DNA from: SAR86 cluster bacterium
GTDB taxonomy: Bacteria; Pseudomonadota; Gammaproteobacteria; Magnimaribacterales; Magnimaribacteraceae
Direction of reading: 5' to 3'
Assembly (NCBI GenBank): GCA_022447065.1
Contig: JAKUUM010000008.1
Coordinates: 1 to 64,000, forward strand
DNA length: 64,000 nt
Part shown: piece after piece, positions 16,285 to 26,144 of the stretch
How positions within the stretch are numbered: position 1 is the stretch's first letter
Layout of the letters: each line of letters opens with the position of its first letter
The notes under the pieces: model-generated
Told to the model about the DNA's origin: nothing
What the model saw: only the letters and a program-made list of their open reading frames with translations
Databases searched by the model: none
Position numbers and translations under genes: made by a program

Positions 16285-18888
16285 CTAAGAACTTAAAGAA
16301 ACTAGTAAATCCGAAAGAGAGGAAAAAGCTATTTCTATGTCTTCCACTTTATCAATGCCGCCTTGAGCTAAGTCAGCTCTTCCACCTCCGCTACCCCCAA
16401 GAAGATTAATTAAATGCTTCATTACTTCTCGAGCATCTATTTCTTCAAGATCTTTATGCGTAGCAACCATAATAGGAGCTTTGTCTTCAACAATAGAAAC
16501 TAACACGATTACAGAATTTTTTTCTTTTTTTCGAAGCTTATCTGCAGTCTCTCTTAGACTGGCTGAATCCATGCCCTCTAATTTTTTCGCAATGACTTTG
16601 AACCCTGCCACCTCTTCTGCCTCTAAAGACATATCGGAGGCGGTTTCTGAGAGATTACTAGAACGAAGATTATCTAATTCTTGCTTCATAGATTTATTTG
16701 AATCTAGAAGTTGAAATACCTTTTTAGTTACTTGATCTGATGAAGTATTCAGCTTAAGTGCAATCGAATTCAAATTATTATGACTAGATCTAGAAAGCTT
16801 GTGAGCAGCTTCTCCTGTTAAAGCCTCTATCCTTCTTACCCCAGCAGCAATACTAGATTCTCCAATTATCTTGAAATAACCTATATCCCCGGTTCGCTTG
16901 ACATGAGTACCTCCACAAAGCTCTACTGAGAATCCTTCACCCATAGAAAGCACTCTAACTTCTTCACTATACTTATCACCAAAGAATGCCAGGGCCCCCT
17001 TCTTTTCAGCTTCCTTAATAGACATGGTCTCTGATTTAGCCTCAGTATTCAGTCTAATTTCTTTATTTACTAAATCCTCGATTCTTTCTAATTCATCTAT
17101 AGTAACTTTTTTAGGATTAGTAAAATCAAACCTTAACTTCTCATCATTTACCAAGGAACCTCTTTGTTCTATGTGTTCCCCTAAAACTAGCCTTAAAGCT
17201 GAATTGAGTAGATGAGTAGCGGAATGATTTAAAACAGTATTATTTCTTACTTGTCGGTTTAATTGAGCCAAGACTTGGTCACCCTTAGAAGCATTACCTT
17301 TCGTTAAAGTTCCTATATGACCGACATGGTCACCCACTTTTTGTGTGTCCCGCACTTTAAATTCAAATTTTTCTCCAATTAGATTTCCAGTATCCCCCAC
17401 TTGTCCCCCGGATTCTGCGTAGAATGGGGTTTTGTCTAGAATAACTAAAGTTTCTTGGTTTTTCTTTACTTTGACTTGAGATTTCCCATCGGAGAAAGAA
17501 ATTAATTCCAAAATCTTTGCCTTAACTTCCCCTTTTTCATATCCGACAAAGTTAGTACTTCCCTTTAAATTTAGAGATTCAAGAATAATGGAGCCAAAGG
17601 CGCTTGATTGTCTTCCCCTTTCCTTCTGTTGAGCCATGCAACTTTCATATCCTTCTAAATCAACCTCAAGATTATTTTCCCTAGCAAAATCTGCCGTCAT
17701 ATCTGGAGGGAAACCATAGGTATCGTATAGTCTAAAAATGAGTTCTCCTGAAATGGTTTTTCCTTTTATATTTTCTGTCTCTTCCCTGAGAACATTCATG
17801 CCCTGAATTAAAGTGGAAGCAAATTGTTCTTCCTCTTGAAGTATATTAGCTTCAATTAATTTACTATTTCTCTTGAGAATCGGATGAGCATTACTCATCA
17901 GTTTTACTAAAGTAGGAACCATAGAAGACAATACAGGCTCTTCAACTCCAAACTTATTTGCATGACGTAAAGCCCGTCTAATGATTCTTCTTAGGACATA
18001 CCCTCTTCCTTCATTTGAAGGGCTAACACCATCTGCTACCAAAAATGCACTTGCTCTAAGATGATCAGAAATAACCTTCAATGAGGGATTAGTTAAATCT
18101 TTCGTCCCACAAAGATTAGCTGCTTTGGTAATTAAAGGTTTAAATAGGTCTGTCGCAAAGATGTTGTGTTCTTTCTGTAATACCGCAGCCATCCTCTCTA
18201 AACCCATGCCAGTATCTACGCATTGATTAGGAAGAGGGTTTAAATCTCCTTCTTTAGATCGATCAAATTGAGTGAAAACCAAATTCCAAATTTCTATAAA
18301 CCTATCTCCTGAATCTGACCCTGATGCTGGTGGTGATCCTTCGATTTCTGGCCCAAGGTCGTAACAAATTTCACTGCAAGGCCCACAAGGACCAGTGTCG
18401 CCCATAGTCCAAAAATTTTCATCTTCATCTAAGCGTGAAATTCTTTCTGTGGGAATTCCTATATCTTCTTTCCATATAGACTCAGATTCATCATCATCTC
18501 TAAAAACTGTAACCCAAAGTTTATCCTCGGGAATTGAATAATTTTGAGTGAGTAGTTCCCAGGCAAATTCAATTGCTTCTTTCTTAAAATAATCTCCAAA
18601 ACTAAAGTTTCCTAACATTTCAAAAAAAGTGAGGTGTCTTGCTGTATAACCCACATTTTCTAAATCATTATGTTTTCCTCCTACCCTAAGACACCTTTGA
18701 GAACTAACCGCTCTAGAATAAGGTCTTTTTTCAACTCCTAATAAAACATCTTTAAAAGGAACCATACCTGCATTGGTAAATAACAAAGATGGGTCGTTGT
18801 GAGGTATTAAAGAATCGCTTTCTACTACTTCATGATCCTTAGATTTGAAATAGTCTATGTAAGTTTTTCTTATCTTATTGGCTTGCAC
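16285..18888 (-). CDS. alaS: Alanyl-tRNA synthetase
   Basis: 867 aa, usual length. Charges tRNA-Ala. Domain order: class II catalytic core with FTNAGMVPFKD and the GMGLERM motif 3, tRNA-binding part, editing domain with zinc-binding motifs HSATHLL and CGGTH, and C-Ala domain with the glycine-rich GGSGGGRADLAQGG end. Start is GTG at 18888 (codons GTG CAA GCC). It is followed by lysC and preceded by a dienelactone hydrolase-family gene on the same strand. Confidence 0.98.
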   Translation of the reverse strand: MQANKIRKTYIDYFKSKDHEVVESDSLIPHNDPSLLFTNAGMVPFKDVLLGVEKRPYSRAVSSQRCLRVGGKHNDLENVGYTARHLTFFEMLGNFSFGDYFKKEAIEFAWELLTQNYSIPEDKLWVTVFRDDDESESIWKEDIGIPTERISRLDEDENFWTMGDTGPCGPCSEICYDLGPEIEGSPPASGSDSGDRFIEIWNLVFTQFDRSKEGDLNPLPNQCVDTGMGLERMAAVLQKEHNIFATDLFKPLITKAANLCGTKDLTNPSLKVISDHLRASAFLVADGVSPSNEGRGYVLRRIIRRALRHANKFGVEEPVLSSMVPTLVKLMSNAHPILKRNSKLIEANILQEEEQFASTLIQGMNVLREETENIKGKTISGELIFRLYDTYGFPPDMTADFARENNLEVDLEGYESCMAQQKERGRQSSAFGSIILESLNLKGSTNFVGYEKGEVKAKILELISFSDGKSQVKVKKNQETLVILDKTPFYAESGGQVGDTGNLIGEKFEFKVRDTQKVGDHVGHIGTLTKGNASKGDQVLAQLNRQVRNNTVLNHSATHLLNSALRLVLGEHIEQRGSLVNDEKLRFDFTNPKKVTIDELERIEDLVNKEIRLNTEAKSETMSIKEAEKKGALAFFGDKYSEEVRVLSMGEGFSVELCGGTHVKRTGDIGYFKIIGESSIAAGVRRIEALTGEAAHKLSRSSHNNLNSIALKLNTSSDQVTKKVFQLLDSNKSMKQELDNLRSSNLSETASDMSLEAEEVAGFKVIAKKLEGMDSASLRETADKLRKKEKNSVIVLVSIVEDKAPIMVATHKDLEEIDAREVMKHLINLLGGSGGGRADLAQGGIDKVEDIEIAFSSLSDLLVSLSS

Positions 18889-18911
18889 TTTGACCGTTAA
18901 AAGTTTCCAAA

Positions 18912-19613
18912 TTAAAAAATTTCGTTAAGGAAATTCTGCATAGACTGCCAAGATCTCTCATTAGCAGATTTATTGAACTGAGTTCCTAAATTGGGATCAT
19001 TAGCATCTGGGTTGGTGAAAGCATGATAGGTTCCTCCATAGCTATGCAACTGCCAATCTGCACCAGCTTTAGTCATTTCTTTTTGGAATGCATCTACCAT
19101 TTCTAGAGGTACCATGGGATCTCTTTCCCCATGTAAAGCCAGCACCTTAGCTTTGATCCCTGTTTCAGAAATGTCTGATCCCATAAGAAGACCATGAAAG
19201 CTTACAACTCCTTGTAAATCCTCGCCTGATCTAGCTAAGTCAAGTGCTACTAGTCCTCCAAAGCAATATCCGATAGCTGCTGTTCTATTGGGATCAACAC
19301 CAGGTAAACTCTTTCCATAATGCAAGGCAGAAACTATACGGTCTTTTAACATATTTCTGTCACCAACTAATGGTGTCATTAGAGATTCATTTTCTGCTGT
19401 ATCAGCACCCACCTTACCATTCCCATACATGTCTACAGCAAAACCTACATAACCAAGTTCAGCGAGGTCTTCAGCTTTTTTGTGAACAAATTCATCTTTA
19501 CCTGCCCAAGTATGAGCTATCAAAACTAAAGGAGCATTTTCTGCATCTGGAAATGCTACATAGCCTTCTAATTCAACATCGGTAGCTTGATAACTAACTG
19601 TTTCAGTCTTCAT
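18912..19613 (-). CDS. Dienelactone hydrolase family protein
   Basis: 233-aa alpha/beta hydrolase, usual length. The nucleophile is cysteine in GYCFGG, the acid is in HGERDPMVP and the histidine in YHAFTNPDA, giving the Cys-Asp-His triad of dienelactone hydrolases. Family members open lactone rings, but many are unspecific esterases, so the substrate is not assigned. It begins 3 bp after the gamma carbonic anhydrase gene. There is no signal peptide, so it is cytoplasmic. Confidence 0.9.
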   Translation of the reverse strand: MKTETVSYQATDVELEGYVAFPDAENAPLVLIAHTWAGKDEFVHKKAEDLAELGYVGFAVDMYGNGKVGADTAENESLMTPLVGDRNMLKDRIVSALHYGKSLPGVDPNRTAAIGYCFGGLVALDLARSGEDLQGVVSFHGLLMGSDISETGIKAKVLALHGERDPMVPLEMVDAFQKEMTKAGADWQLHSYGGTYHAFTNPDANDPNLGTQFNKSANERSWQSMQNFLNEIF

Positions 19614-19616
19614 TAT

Positions 19617-20144
19617 TTAATCCTCCACCTTTTTTAATTCTAATTTAAATCTTTTGTAATTCTGTACATAGTGTTGTGCAGATAGCAACAAACCATTTTT
19701 TCTTCCTTCATCCAATGATCCCTTTATTTTTCCTGGAGAGCCCATTACAACTGAGCCATCTGGAACTTCCATCCCTTCAGTAACCAAAGCATTGGATGCA
19801 ATTAAACAACCTGATCCTATTTTTGCTCCACTTAGCACTACTGCACTAATCCCAATCAAACTTCCATCTCCTATTGTGCATCCATGAAGTATGACTTGAT
19901 GTCCAATCGTTACATCTTTCCCTATCTCCACAGGAAAACCTATATCAGTGTGGATAACACAGCAGTCTTGAACATTACTTCCCTCACCAATTGTAATAGG
20001 TTCTGTGTCTCCCCTTAATACAGCTCCAAACCACACGCTGGCATCTTTACATAACTTGACCTTACCCAGAACCACAGCATTTTCAGCTATGTAAAAATCA
20101 TCCCCCTCCGTTTGAACAGAGTTCTCCCCTAAATCAAACTTCAT
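19617..20144 (-). CDS. Gamma-class carbonic anhydrase family protein (YrdA-like)
   Basis: 175-aa left-handed beta-helix protein with hexapeptide repeats from about 10 to 150. The three metal-binding histidines of the gamma-carbonic anhydrase family are present: CVIHTD and [10 protein letters not shown]. Bacterial YrdA/PaaY-like members bind metal; carbonic anhydrase or thioesterase activity is reported for some. The ATG overlaps the Nudix gene's stop by 4 bp, and it is followed 3 bp later by the dienelactone hydrolase gene. Confidence 0.92.
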   Translation of the reverse strand: MKFDLGENSVQTEGDDFYIAENAVVLGKVKLCKDASVWFGAVLRGDTEPITIGEGSNVQDCCVIHTDIGFPVEIGKDVTIGHQVILHGCTIGDGSLIGISAVVLSGAKIGSGCLIASNALVTEGMEVPDGSVVMGSPGKIKGSLDEGRKNGLLLSAQHYVQNYKRFKLELKKVED

Positions 20145-20767
20145 CCCTCTTCTCCTTCAATCTTACTGGGCACAGACATATTAATGCCAGCATCTAGAGC
20201 TCTATTTAAAAAATTAACGGTAATCATAGCTGTTAATCCCCATATAACATAAGAGCTATACTTATAGGCCGGCATATAAAAAGTTTCTCCGTTGCGGTTG
20301 ATCTTATCATTTCTATATCTTTTATCTTCTAATAAAAAAGACAAAGGAACTCTAAAACATGCCTCTATTTCTTCTGAATTTACATTTAGCTCCACATTTT
20401 TGGGGATCACACCTACAAAAGGCGTAACGCTTATATTAAATCGGCTCACCATGGTATCTAATGAACCTAAAATTGTTACGCAATCCTGAGGCAAACCGAT
20501 TTCTTCTTCAGATTCTCTAAGCGCAGTAACGCTTAAAGAAGAGTCAGAATCCTCCTTCATTCCACCGGGAAAAGAGACTTCCCCTTGATGAGAAGAGACT
20601 TTACTTGACCTTAAAGTATAGATAATCTCGGGACTTTCCTCGTCAGTTATGGCTAAGAGAACTGCTGCTTTAGGAAGATCAGCTTCAGGAGAAGATTGCT
20701 TCAAAGATAACTGATCAAGCCAAGTTGACTCTCTTCGGGATAAGTTGTTTTCGATTTTTTTAAGCAT
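20141..20767 (-). CDS. Nudix hydrolase, CoA pyrophosphatase (NudL-like)
   Basis: 208 aa. The pattern [20 protein letters not shown] then [11 protein letters not shown] is the NudL/CoA-diphosphatase variant of the Nudix box, in which LxxHxGxVxFPGG precedes the motif. Such enzymes split CoA or its derivatives into phosphopantetheine and 3',5'-ADP. First gene of the leftward run Nudix - gamma carbonic anhydrase - dienelactone hydrolase - alaS - lysC; a second, unrelated Nudix gene is divergent 70 bp away. Confidence 0.9.
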   Translation of the reverse strand: MLKKIENNLSRRESTWLDQLSLKQSSPEADLPKAAVLLAITDEESPEIIYTLRSSKVSSHQGEVSFPGGMKEDSDSSLSVTALRESEEEIGLPQDCVTILGSLDTMVSRFNISVTPFVGVIPKNVELNVNSEEIEACFRVPLSFLLEDKRYRNDKINRNGETFYMPAYKYSSYVIWGLTAMITVNFLNRALDAGINMSVPSKIEGEEG

Positions 20768-20837
20768 GGATAGTTAATTCCTAATTTAGATAATAGTTTA
20801 TACTTCAAGCCTTCAAATCAAAAATTATCCAAGCAAA

Positions 20838-21389
20838 ATGAAATATTGCAGTAGTTGTGGCAGTAAAGTAGAACTCAAAGTTCCGCAAGACGATCACTTT
20901 CCTAGATACTGTTGCACTAATTGTGATGCAATCCATTACCAAAACCCCAATATCGTAACGGGAACTATTCCTATTATGAAAGACAGAATTTTGTTATGTA
21001 AAAGAGCAATTCATCCTAGGCCTGGAATGTGGACTCTTCCAGCAGGTTTTTTAGAGAATGGAGAAACTATTGGACAAGGTGCTTTTAGAGAAACCCTAGA
21101 AGAAACAAATACTGAGGTAAAAATGGGTAATCTTTATGCGATCTTTAATATTCCTCAGATAAGCCAGGTTTACATGCTCTTTTTTGCTGAAGTACTTAGA
21201 GAAGATTTTGGAGAAACTCCAGAAAGCCTTGAAGTTAAGCTTTTTAAAGAGGAGGAAATCCCATGGCAAGAACTTGCTTTTCCTTTTGTTCCTATTGTTT
21301 TGAAAAATTATTTTGCAGACAGGAAAGACAATAAATTTGACTTAAAAGTAGAGACCATTGAAAGGCCTGTGAAAAAAACTAATCAATAA
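20838..21389 (+). CDS. Nudix hydrolase with N-terminal zinc ribbon (NADH pyrophosphatase-like)
   Basis: 183 aa. Residues 1-35 form a zinc ribbon with paired cysteines (YCSSCG and CCTNCD), then HYQNPN, as in the C-terminal half of NudC. The Nudix box is PAGFLENGETIGQGAFRETL followed by EET, intact except Asn at the last glycine. The large N-terminal domain of NudC is absent, so it belongs to the short ribbon-Nudix group whose substrates (NADH, ADP-ribose) are not fixed. Its stop overlaps the end of convergent purL by 11 bp. Confidence 0.9.
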   Translation: MKYCSSCGSKVELKVPQDDHFPRYCCTNCDAIHYQNPNIVTGTIPIMKDRILLCKRAIHPRPGMWTLPAGFLENGETIGQGAFRETLEETNTEVKMGNLYAIFNIPQISQVYMLFFAEVLREDFGETPESLEVKLFKEEEIPWQELAFPFVPIVLKNYFADRKDNKFDLKVETIERPVKKTNQ

Positions 21390-24300
21390 ATTCTCTGGCA
21401 TTTGAAAAGAACTTTATCCAGGGACTGTACAAGCCCCAGTCATTTGGTTTCCAAGAGTTTTGAATGGACAAAAAAGACCTCTCAGGATGCGGCATCATTA
21501 AAGTTATCGTGCCGGATAAATTAGTTACACCTGCTACTCCAAACATAGACCCACTTGGATTTTGAGGGTAACTTTCGGTAGGTCTGCCTTCATCATCGGC
21601 ATAAGTAATAGGTATCAATCCTTTCTTCAATAATGTGTCTGTTTCATCTCTGGATAAGCTAATTTGGCCCTCGCTGTGAGCAACGGCAATTGGCAAAATT
21701 GAGTCATTCATATCTTTAAAAAATATTGAAGGGGAACTTCTTATTAAGAGCTGAGTAAATCTAGCTTCAAATTTTTCAGATTTATTCCTTGTAAACTTTG
21801 GCCACAAAGAAGATTCGGAAATTAAATCAGATAAAAGTGCCAACATCTGACAACCATTACACACGCCTAAACTAAAAACGTCATCCCTAGAAAAAAATTC
21901 TTGGAAATCTTTTCTAAGTGCTTCATTGTAAAGGATGCTTGTTGCCCAACCTTCACCTGCTCCTAAAACATCACCGTAAGAAAACCCTCCGCAAGCTACC
22001 AAGCCCCTAAATTCTTTTAAATTCTTTTTCCCTGAGATTAAATCTGTCATATGAACATCCACACAGGAAAATCCTACTCTATCAAAAGCAGCTGCCATCT
22101 CAACTTGACCATTTACTCCTTGTTCTCTGAGTATTGCTATAGAGGGCCTGTTCTTCAGGTTCTCTACCTTTTTGGGTATGACAAAGGAAACTGTTGGATT
22201 GATGCCTTTTCTTTTTCCATTTATGTCAAACAAATACTCTTGTTTTGCAGTTTCTGGATTATCCCTTAATGTTTGCAACTTATAACTAACTAAATTCCAC
22301 TCTTTTAACAGCTCTTCTAAACTCCATTCATTAGCCAACTTTTGGTCTCGCCATAGCTTTATTTTTTTAGAATCATTTGGGGAACCAATTCTATGCACAT
22401 GCTTAGTAAGACCTACTCCAACAATCGAATCTATAACTTCCCTCTCACATTCAGAAGGTACTTGAATAATAATTCCTAACTCTTCGTTGAAAAGAGTTTT
22501 AAGAATTTCATTATCTGAATTACAAATCTGATCCATTTCGATATCTAATCCACTCCTACCTGCAAAGGCCATCTCAATAAGAGTGCAAATCAAACCTCCA
22601 TCAGAGCGGTCGTGATAAGAAAGAATTTTTTCTTGTTTCATTAAACGATGAAGAACCCTAACCAATCCTGGCATTTCATCTACACATTCGACATCAGGAA
22701 CAGGTCCAACTAGTTGGGACGTAATTTGAGAAACAATGCTTCCACCCATCCTTTGATTCCCTTTACCTAAATCAATAAAAATGAGTTCAGTTGATTTGTG
22801 GGATTTCAAATCAATCTGTGGAGTTAATGCCATACTGGCATCTCTTAGAGGTGAAAAGGCTGAGACTATTAAAGACAAGGGAGAAATCACTGATTGTTCC
22901 TTTCCTGACTTATCTTTCCAACTAGTAGCCATAGATAAGGAATCTTTACCTACAGGTATGCAAATTCCCCACTTAGGACAAAGGTCCATTCCTACTGCTT
23001 CTACAGCTTGGTATAGATCTTGATTTCCATTGAGCTTATCCGGTGCACCCATCCAATTGGCTGAGAGCTTTACATCAGATAAGTTTTCTATTCCGGATGA
23101 GATAATGTTTGTTACTGCTTCTCCTACTGCCATTCTAGAAGCAGCCGCAGAATTAATTACTGCACAAGGTGTTCTCTCGCCTATTGACATGGCTTCACCT
23201 GTTGTTGAAAAAAAACTAGAAAGCGTGACTGCATTATCTGCTACCGGTACTTGCCAGGGACCCACCATTTGATCCCTGGAAATAAGACCGGTGACTGTTC
23301 TATCCCCTATTGTGATTAAAAAGCTTTTACTTGCTACTGTAGGATGCCTTAAAACCTTTTTTAACAAGGAGTGAATTTCTAATCCTTTAAGTTTTAATTC
23401 TAATTTTTCCCTTTTTTCTTTCTTAAAAGATCTGACTGTTTTGGGTGTCTTGCCGAAAAGAATGTCTAAAGAAATATTTATTGGATAATTATCGAACAAA
23501 GAATCATATACTTTCAGGTCTGAGCCTTCAGAAATTTCACCTAATACTGCAACAGGACATCGTTCTCTAGAACAAATTTCCAAAAAATCTTCCAAGCTAA
23601 TACTTTCTATTGCTAAAACATATCTTTCTTGAGATTCATTGCACCAAATTTCCATAGGAGACATACCAGGTTCAGCATTTGGAATGTTTCTAAGTTCAAC
23701 AAAACCCCCGTGACCGCTATCTTTAATTAGCTCTGGAATAGCATTCGATAAACCTCCTGCGCCTACATCATGAATGAAGAGGATGGGATTATATTTATCC
23801 TTCTGCCAACAACGGTCTAGGACCTCTTGACACCTTCTTTCCATTTCAGCGTTGCCTCTCTGAACCGAAGCAAAATCTAAATCCTGTTCTGCTTCTCCAG
23901 ACAATAAGGAAGATGCAGATCCACCACCCAATCCTATCAACATGGCTGGTCCTCCTAAGACGACCAGTTTAGAACCTACAGGAACATGAGATTTTTCTAC
24001 ATGGGAACCTTTAATATTACCCAGACCCCCAGCTAGCATGATGGGCTTGTGATAACCATAAAGCCTCTCATTCACTGACATCTCAAACGATCTAAAATAC
24101 CCTAAAACATTGGGTCGTCCGAATTCATTATTGAATGCAGCAGCGCCTATAGGCGCCTCAAGCATAATCTGAAGTGGTGAGCATATACGATCAGGTTTAT
24201 TTTCTGTCCCTTCCCAATCCTCTTGTGAACCAGGAATTCTTAAATTCGAAACACTAAATCCACACAATCCAGCCTTAGGTTTAGCGCCTCTTCCAGTTGC

Positions 24301-25290
24301 ACCTTCGTCCCTAATTTCACCTCCTGAGCCTGTTGAAGCTCCAGGAAAAGGAGAAATTGCGGTGGGGTGGTTGTGGGTCTCTACTTTGGTTACTAAATGT
24401 ATTTCTTCTTCTTTAGTTGTATAAATAGAATCAGTATCAGGGTAAAACCTTTTTGCTTTGTGCCCTTTCAAAACAGCAGCATTATCTTTATAGGCAGACA
24501 ACACCCCTTCGGAATTAGTTTCATAAGTATTCTGAATCATATCGAACAAACTTTTTGGGGTTTTCTTGCCATCTATTTCCCAGCTGGCATTAAAGATTTT
24601 ATGCCTGCAGTGTTCAGAATTAACTTGTGCAAACATCATTAATTCCGCATCAGTTGGATTGGAATTGTTCTGAGTATAACTTTTATATAAGTAATCTATT
24701 TCATCTTCACTTAGAGCAAGTCCTAATGAAATATTAGCCTCAACAAGAGATTCTTGTCCCTCCTTTAAAACTGGAATTTCTAAGACTGGTTTAGCTTCAA
24801 GTTGCTTAAATAAATCCTCAGCACTGGATAGCTTGCTAATGACGCTCTGAGTCATTCGATCAAAGATTTTATGACCTATGTCATGCAAAGTTGTTTGATC
24901 TAATTTAAGTGAAGTATCAACAGAAAAACACAAACCTTTTTCTATTCTGTTTAAAAAATCTATACCAGCGTTAACAAGAATCTCTGTTGCCTTAGATGAC
25001 CAGGGAGATATAGTCCCAAATCTGGGAATTAAAATAAATTGATTGCACTTTAATTCTTTTTTAATAATTTTAGCTTTAAGAATCTTGCAAAGATCTTTTT
25101 CCATTCTTTTATAAAAAGCGGCTGACTCTGTTGTCAAAGAACAAAGATAAAGTTCGTCACATGCGACAGAATTAATTGCCGGAAAATCAGTTTTAATTAC
25201 CTCAAGCAGAGCTTTAAGACGAAACTCAGAAAACCCTTGTTGCCCTTTAAAAGCAATAAATGAGAAAGACTCTTCTTTTGCTGAAACCAT
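21379..25290 (-). CDS. purL: Phosphoribosylformylglycinamidine synthase (single chain)
   Basis: 1303 aa, the large one-chain form of gammaproteobacteria (E. coli about 1295). Converts FGAR, glutamine and ATP to FGAM in purine synthesis. Order: N-terminal PurS-like domain, linker, two FGAM synthase halves (VETHNHPTAI near residue 300, GGLSNAIPEL, SYHDRSDGG), and a C-terminal glutaminase domain with nucleophile Cys in GVCNGCQML and His/Glu in PHPERSF. ATG at 25290 follows a TATAAT box by 17 bp. Divergent from the MltF-like gene as in E. coli and Pseudomonas, with two NrdR-like boxes between them. Confidence 0.98.
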   Translation of the reverse strand: MVSAKEESFSFIAFKGQQGFSEFRLKALLEVIKTDFPAINSVACDELYLCSLTTESAAFYKRMEKDLCKILKAKIIKKELKCNQFILIPRFGTISPWSSKATEILVNAGIDFLNRIEKGLCFSVDTSLKLDQTTLHDIGHKIFDRMTQSVISKLSSAEDLFKQLEAKPVLEIPVLKEGQESLVEANISLGLALSEDEIDYLYKSYTQNNSNPTDAELMMFAQVNSEHCRHKIFNASWEIDGKKTPKSLFDMIQNTYETNSEGVLSAYKDNAAVLKGHKAKRFYPDTDSIYTTKEEEIHLVTKVETHNHPTAISPFPGASTGSGGEIRDEGATGRGAKPKAGLCGFSVSNLRIPGSQEDWEGTENKPDRICSPLQIMLEAPIGAAAFNNEFGRPNVLGYFRSFEMSVNERLYGYHKPIMLAGGLGNIKGSHVEKSHVPVGSKLVVLGGPAMLIGLGGGSASSLLSGEAEQDLDFASVQRGNAEMERRCQEVLDRCWQKDKYNPILFIHDVGAGGLSNAIPELIKDSGHGGFVELRNIPNAEPGMSPMEIWCNESQERYVLAIESISLEDFLEICSRERCPVAVLGEISEGSDLKVYDSLFDNYPINISLDILFGKTPKTVRSFKKEKREKLELKLKGLEIHSLLKKVLRHPTVASKSFLITIGDRTVTGLISRDQMVGPWQVPVADNAVTLSSFFSTTGEAMSIGERTPCAVINSAAASRMAVGEAVTNIISSGIENLSDVKLSANWMGAPDKLNGNQDLYQAVEAVGMDLCPKWGICIPVGKDSLSMATSWKDKSGKEQSVISPLSLIVSAFSPLRDASMALTPQIDLKSHKSTELIFIDLGKGNQRMGGSIVSQITSQLVGPVPDVECVDEMPGLVRVLHRLMKQEKILSYHDRSDGGLICTLIEMAFAGRSGLDIEMDQICNSDNEILKTLFNEELGIIIQVPSECEREVIDSIVGVGLTKHVHRIGSPNDSKKIKLWRDQKLANEWSLEELLKEWNLVSYKLQTLRDNPETAKQEYLFDINGKRKGINPTVSFVIPKKVENLKNRPSIAILREQGVNGQVEMAAAFDRVGFSCVDVHMTDLISGKKNLKEFRGLVACGGFSYGDVLGAGEGWATSILYNEALRKDFQEFFSRDDVFSLGVCNGCQMLALLSDLISESSLWPKFTRNKSEKFEARFTQLLIRSSPSIFFKDMNDSILPIAVAHSEGQISLSRDETDTLLKKGLIPITYADDEGRPTESYPQNPSGSMFGVAGVTNLSGTITLMMPHPERSFLSIQNSWKPNDWGLYSPWIKFFSNAREFID

Positions 25291-25307
25291 TAAGTTTTGA
25301 ATTGGGT

Positions 25308-25313
25308 ATTATA
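25308..25313 (-). promoter_or_regulatory. Predicted -10 box of purL
   Basis: Reverse-strand TATAAT, 17 bp before the purL ATG. No good -35 hexamer is seen at 16-18 bp. The region where -35 would lie is about 10 bp from the nearer NrdR-like box, so a bound regulator could touch RNA polymerase here. Confidence 0.45.
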
Positions 25314-25336
25314 GTTTAAGCCAATGAATACAAAAA

Positions 25337-25384
25337 CCACTTTATATAGTGTTATTAGTCGTTTAGGAACACAATATATAGTGA
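25337..25384. promoter_or_regulatory. Tandem NrdR-box-like sites in the purL/mltF intergenic region
   Basis: Two copies of a 16-bp palindrome related to the published NrdR consensus (acaCwAtATaTwGtgt): 25337-25352 matches 14 of 16 and 25369-25384 matches 15 of 16, counted by hand. Their starts are 32 bp apart, about three DNA turns, which is the usual spacing of paired NrdR boxes before ribonucleotide reductase genes. Here they stand between purL and the MltF-like gene; no nrd gene is in the window. Confidence 0.65.
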
Positions 25385-25403
25385 TTAACAGCTGTTTGTG
25401 TCT

Positions 25404-25409
25404 TATAAT
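25404..25409 (+). promoter_or_regulatory. Predicted -10 box of the MltF-like gene
   Basis: TATAAT, 29 bp before the GTG start at 25439. No convincing -35; at the usual spacing this would fall at the right edge of the second NrdR-like box (GTGATT at 25381-25386). A ribosome site AGGGGAGAG stands about 10 nt before the GTG. Confidence 0.4.
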
Positions 25410-25438
25410 ATTGCCCCCAAGGGGAGAGTTTTTTTAGT

Positions 25439-26140
25439 GTGAATAAGGTTAGACTGTTTTCCTTTTGTGGTTTATTGCTAGTTGCCCTGTTGGGTCTTGA
25501 CAACTCTGCGGTATCGCTTAACGCTAATAGTACTAGTTATCTGGAAGAGGAGATAGAAATCCTTTGGGGTGAACAAGATCCAGCTGGCCAGGAAATTTTT
25601 CTATCAAGAATGCATCAAAGACTTCCAGAGTTGGAAGAACTCTTCAAAGAAGCAGCTACACAATCAGACCTACATTGGACTCTCTTAGCTGCTATTAGTT
25701 ACCAAGAATCCCATTGGGACCCTAAAGCAATTTCAAAAACTGGTGTAAGAGGACTGATGATGTTGACGCAAACTACTGCAAAAGAAGTTGGAATATCTAA
25801 GAGAACAGATCCTAAACAAAGCGTAATTGGTGGTTCGATTTATTTCCAACGTCTGTTAGAACAGTTCCCAGATTCAATTCCTAGACAAGATAAACTTTGG
25901 ATGACAATGGCTGCTTATAACTTAGGGTTTAGTTACTTAAAAGAAGCTAGAAAAATCACGAGAGCTAACAACAAAAATCCAAACAGTTGGAAAGAAGTTA
26001 GTAATGCTCTCAGTCTTATGGCAAGAAAAGAGCAAGATAAGATAATGATTGAAAGAATTAACGAAGCTTTGGATTATGTTCAAAAAGTACAACTCTATTA
26101 TCGGACTCTTTCAGTAAACAAAAGAATTTTAGTATTCTGA
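25439..26140 (+). CDS. Lytic transglycosylase, MltF catalytic part without the substrate-binding module
   Basis: 233 aa. Cuts peptidoglycan glycan strands in the periplasm. A signal peptide spans about 1-25; the SLT domain begins near 60 with the catalytic glutamate in AAISYQESHWDP (Glu90), followed by GVRGLMMLTQTTA and a C-terminal AAYNLG. The segment just before the SLT domain also resembles MltF. E. coli MltF (about 518 aa) carries a solute-binding-protein module of some 250 residues between signal and SLT domain; here only about 35 residues lie there. Position divergent from purL supports orthology to mltF. GTG start at 25439 has a good ribosome site; no reading frame for the missing module exists upstream. 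Confidence 0.9.
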   Translation: MNKVRLFSFCGLLLVALLGLDNSAVSLNANSTSYLEEEIEILWGEQDPAGQEIFLSRMHQRLPELEELFKEAATQSDLHWTLLAAISYQESHWDPKAISKTGVRGLMMLTQTTAKEVGISKRTDPKQSVIGGSIYFQRLLEQFPDSIPRQDKLWMTMAAYNLGFSYLKEARKITRANNKNPNSWKEVSNALSLMARKEQDKIMIERINEALDYVQKVQLYYRTLSVNKRILVF

Positions 26141-26144
26141 CCTC

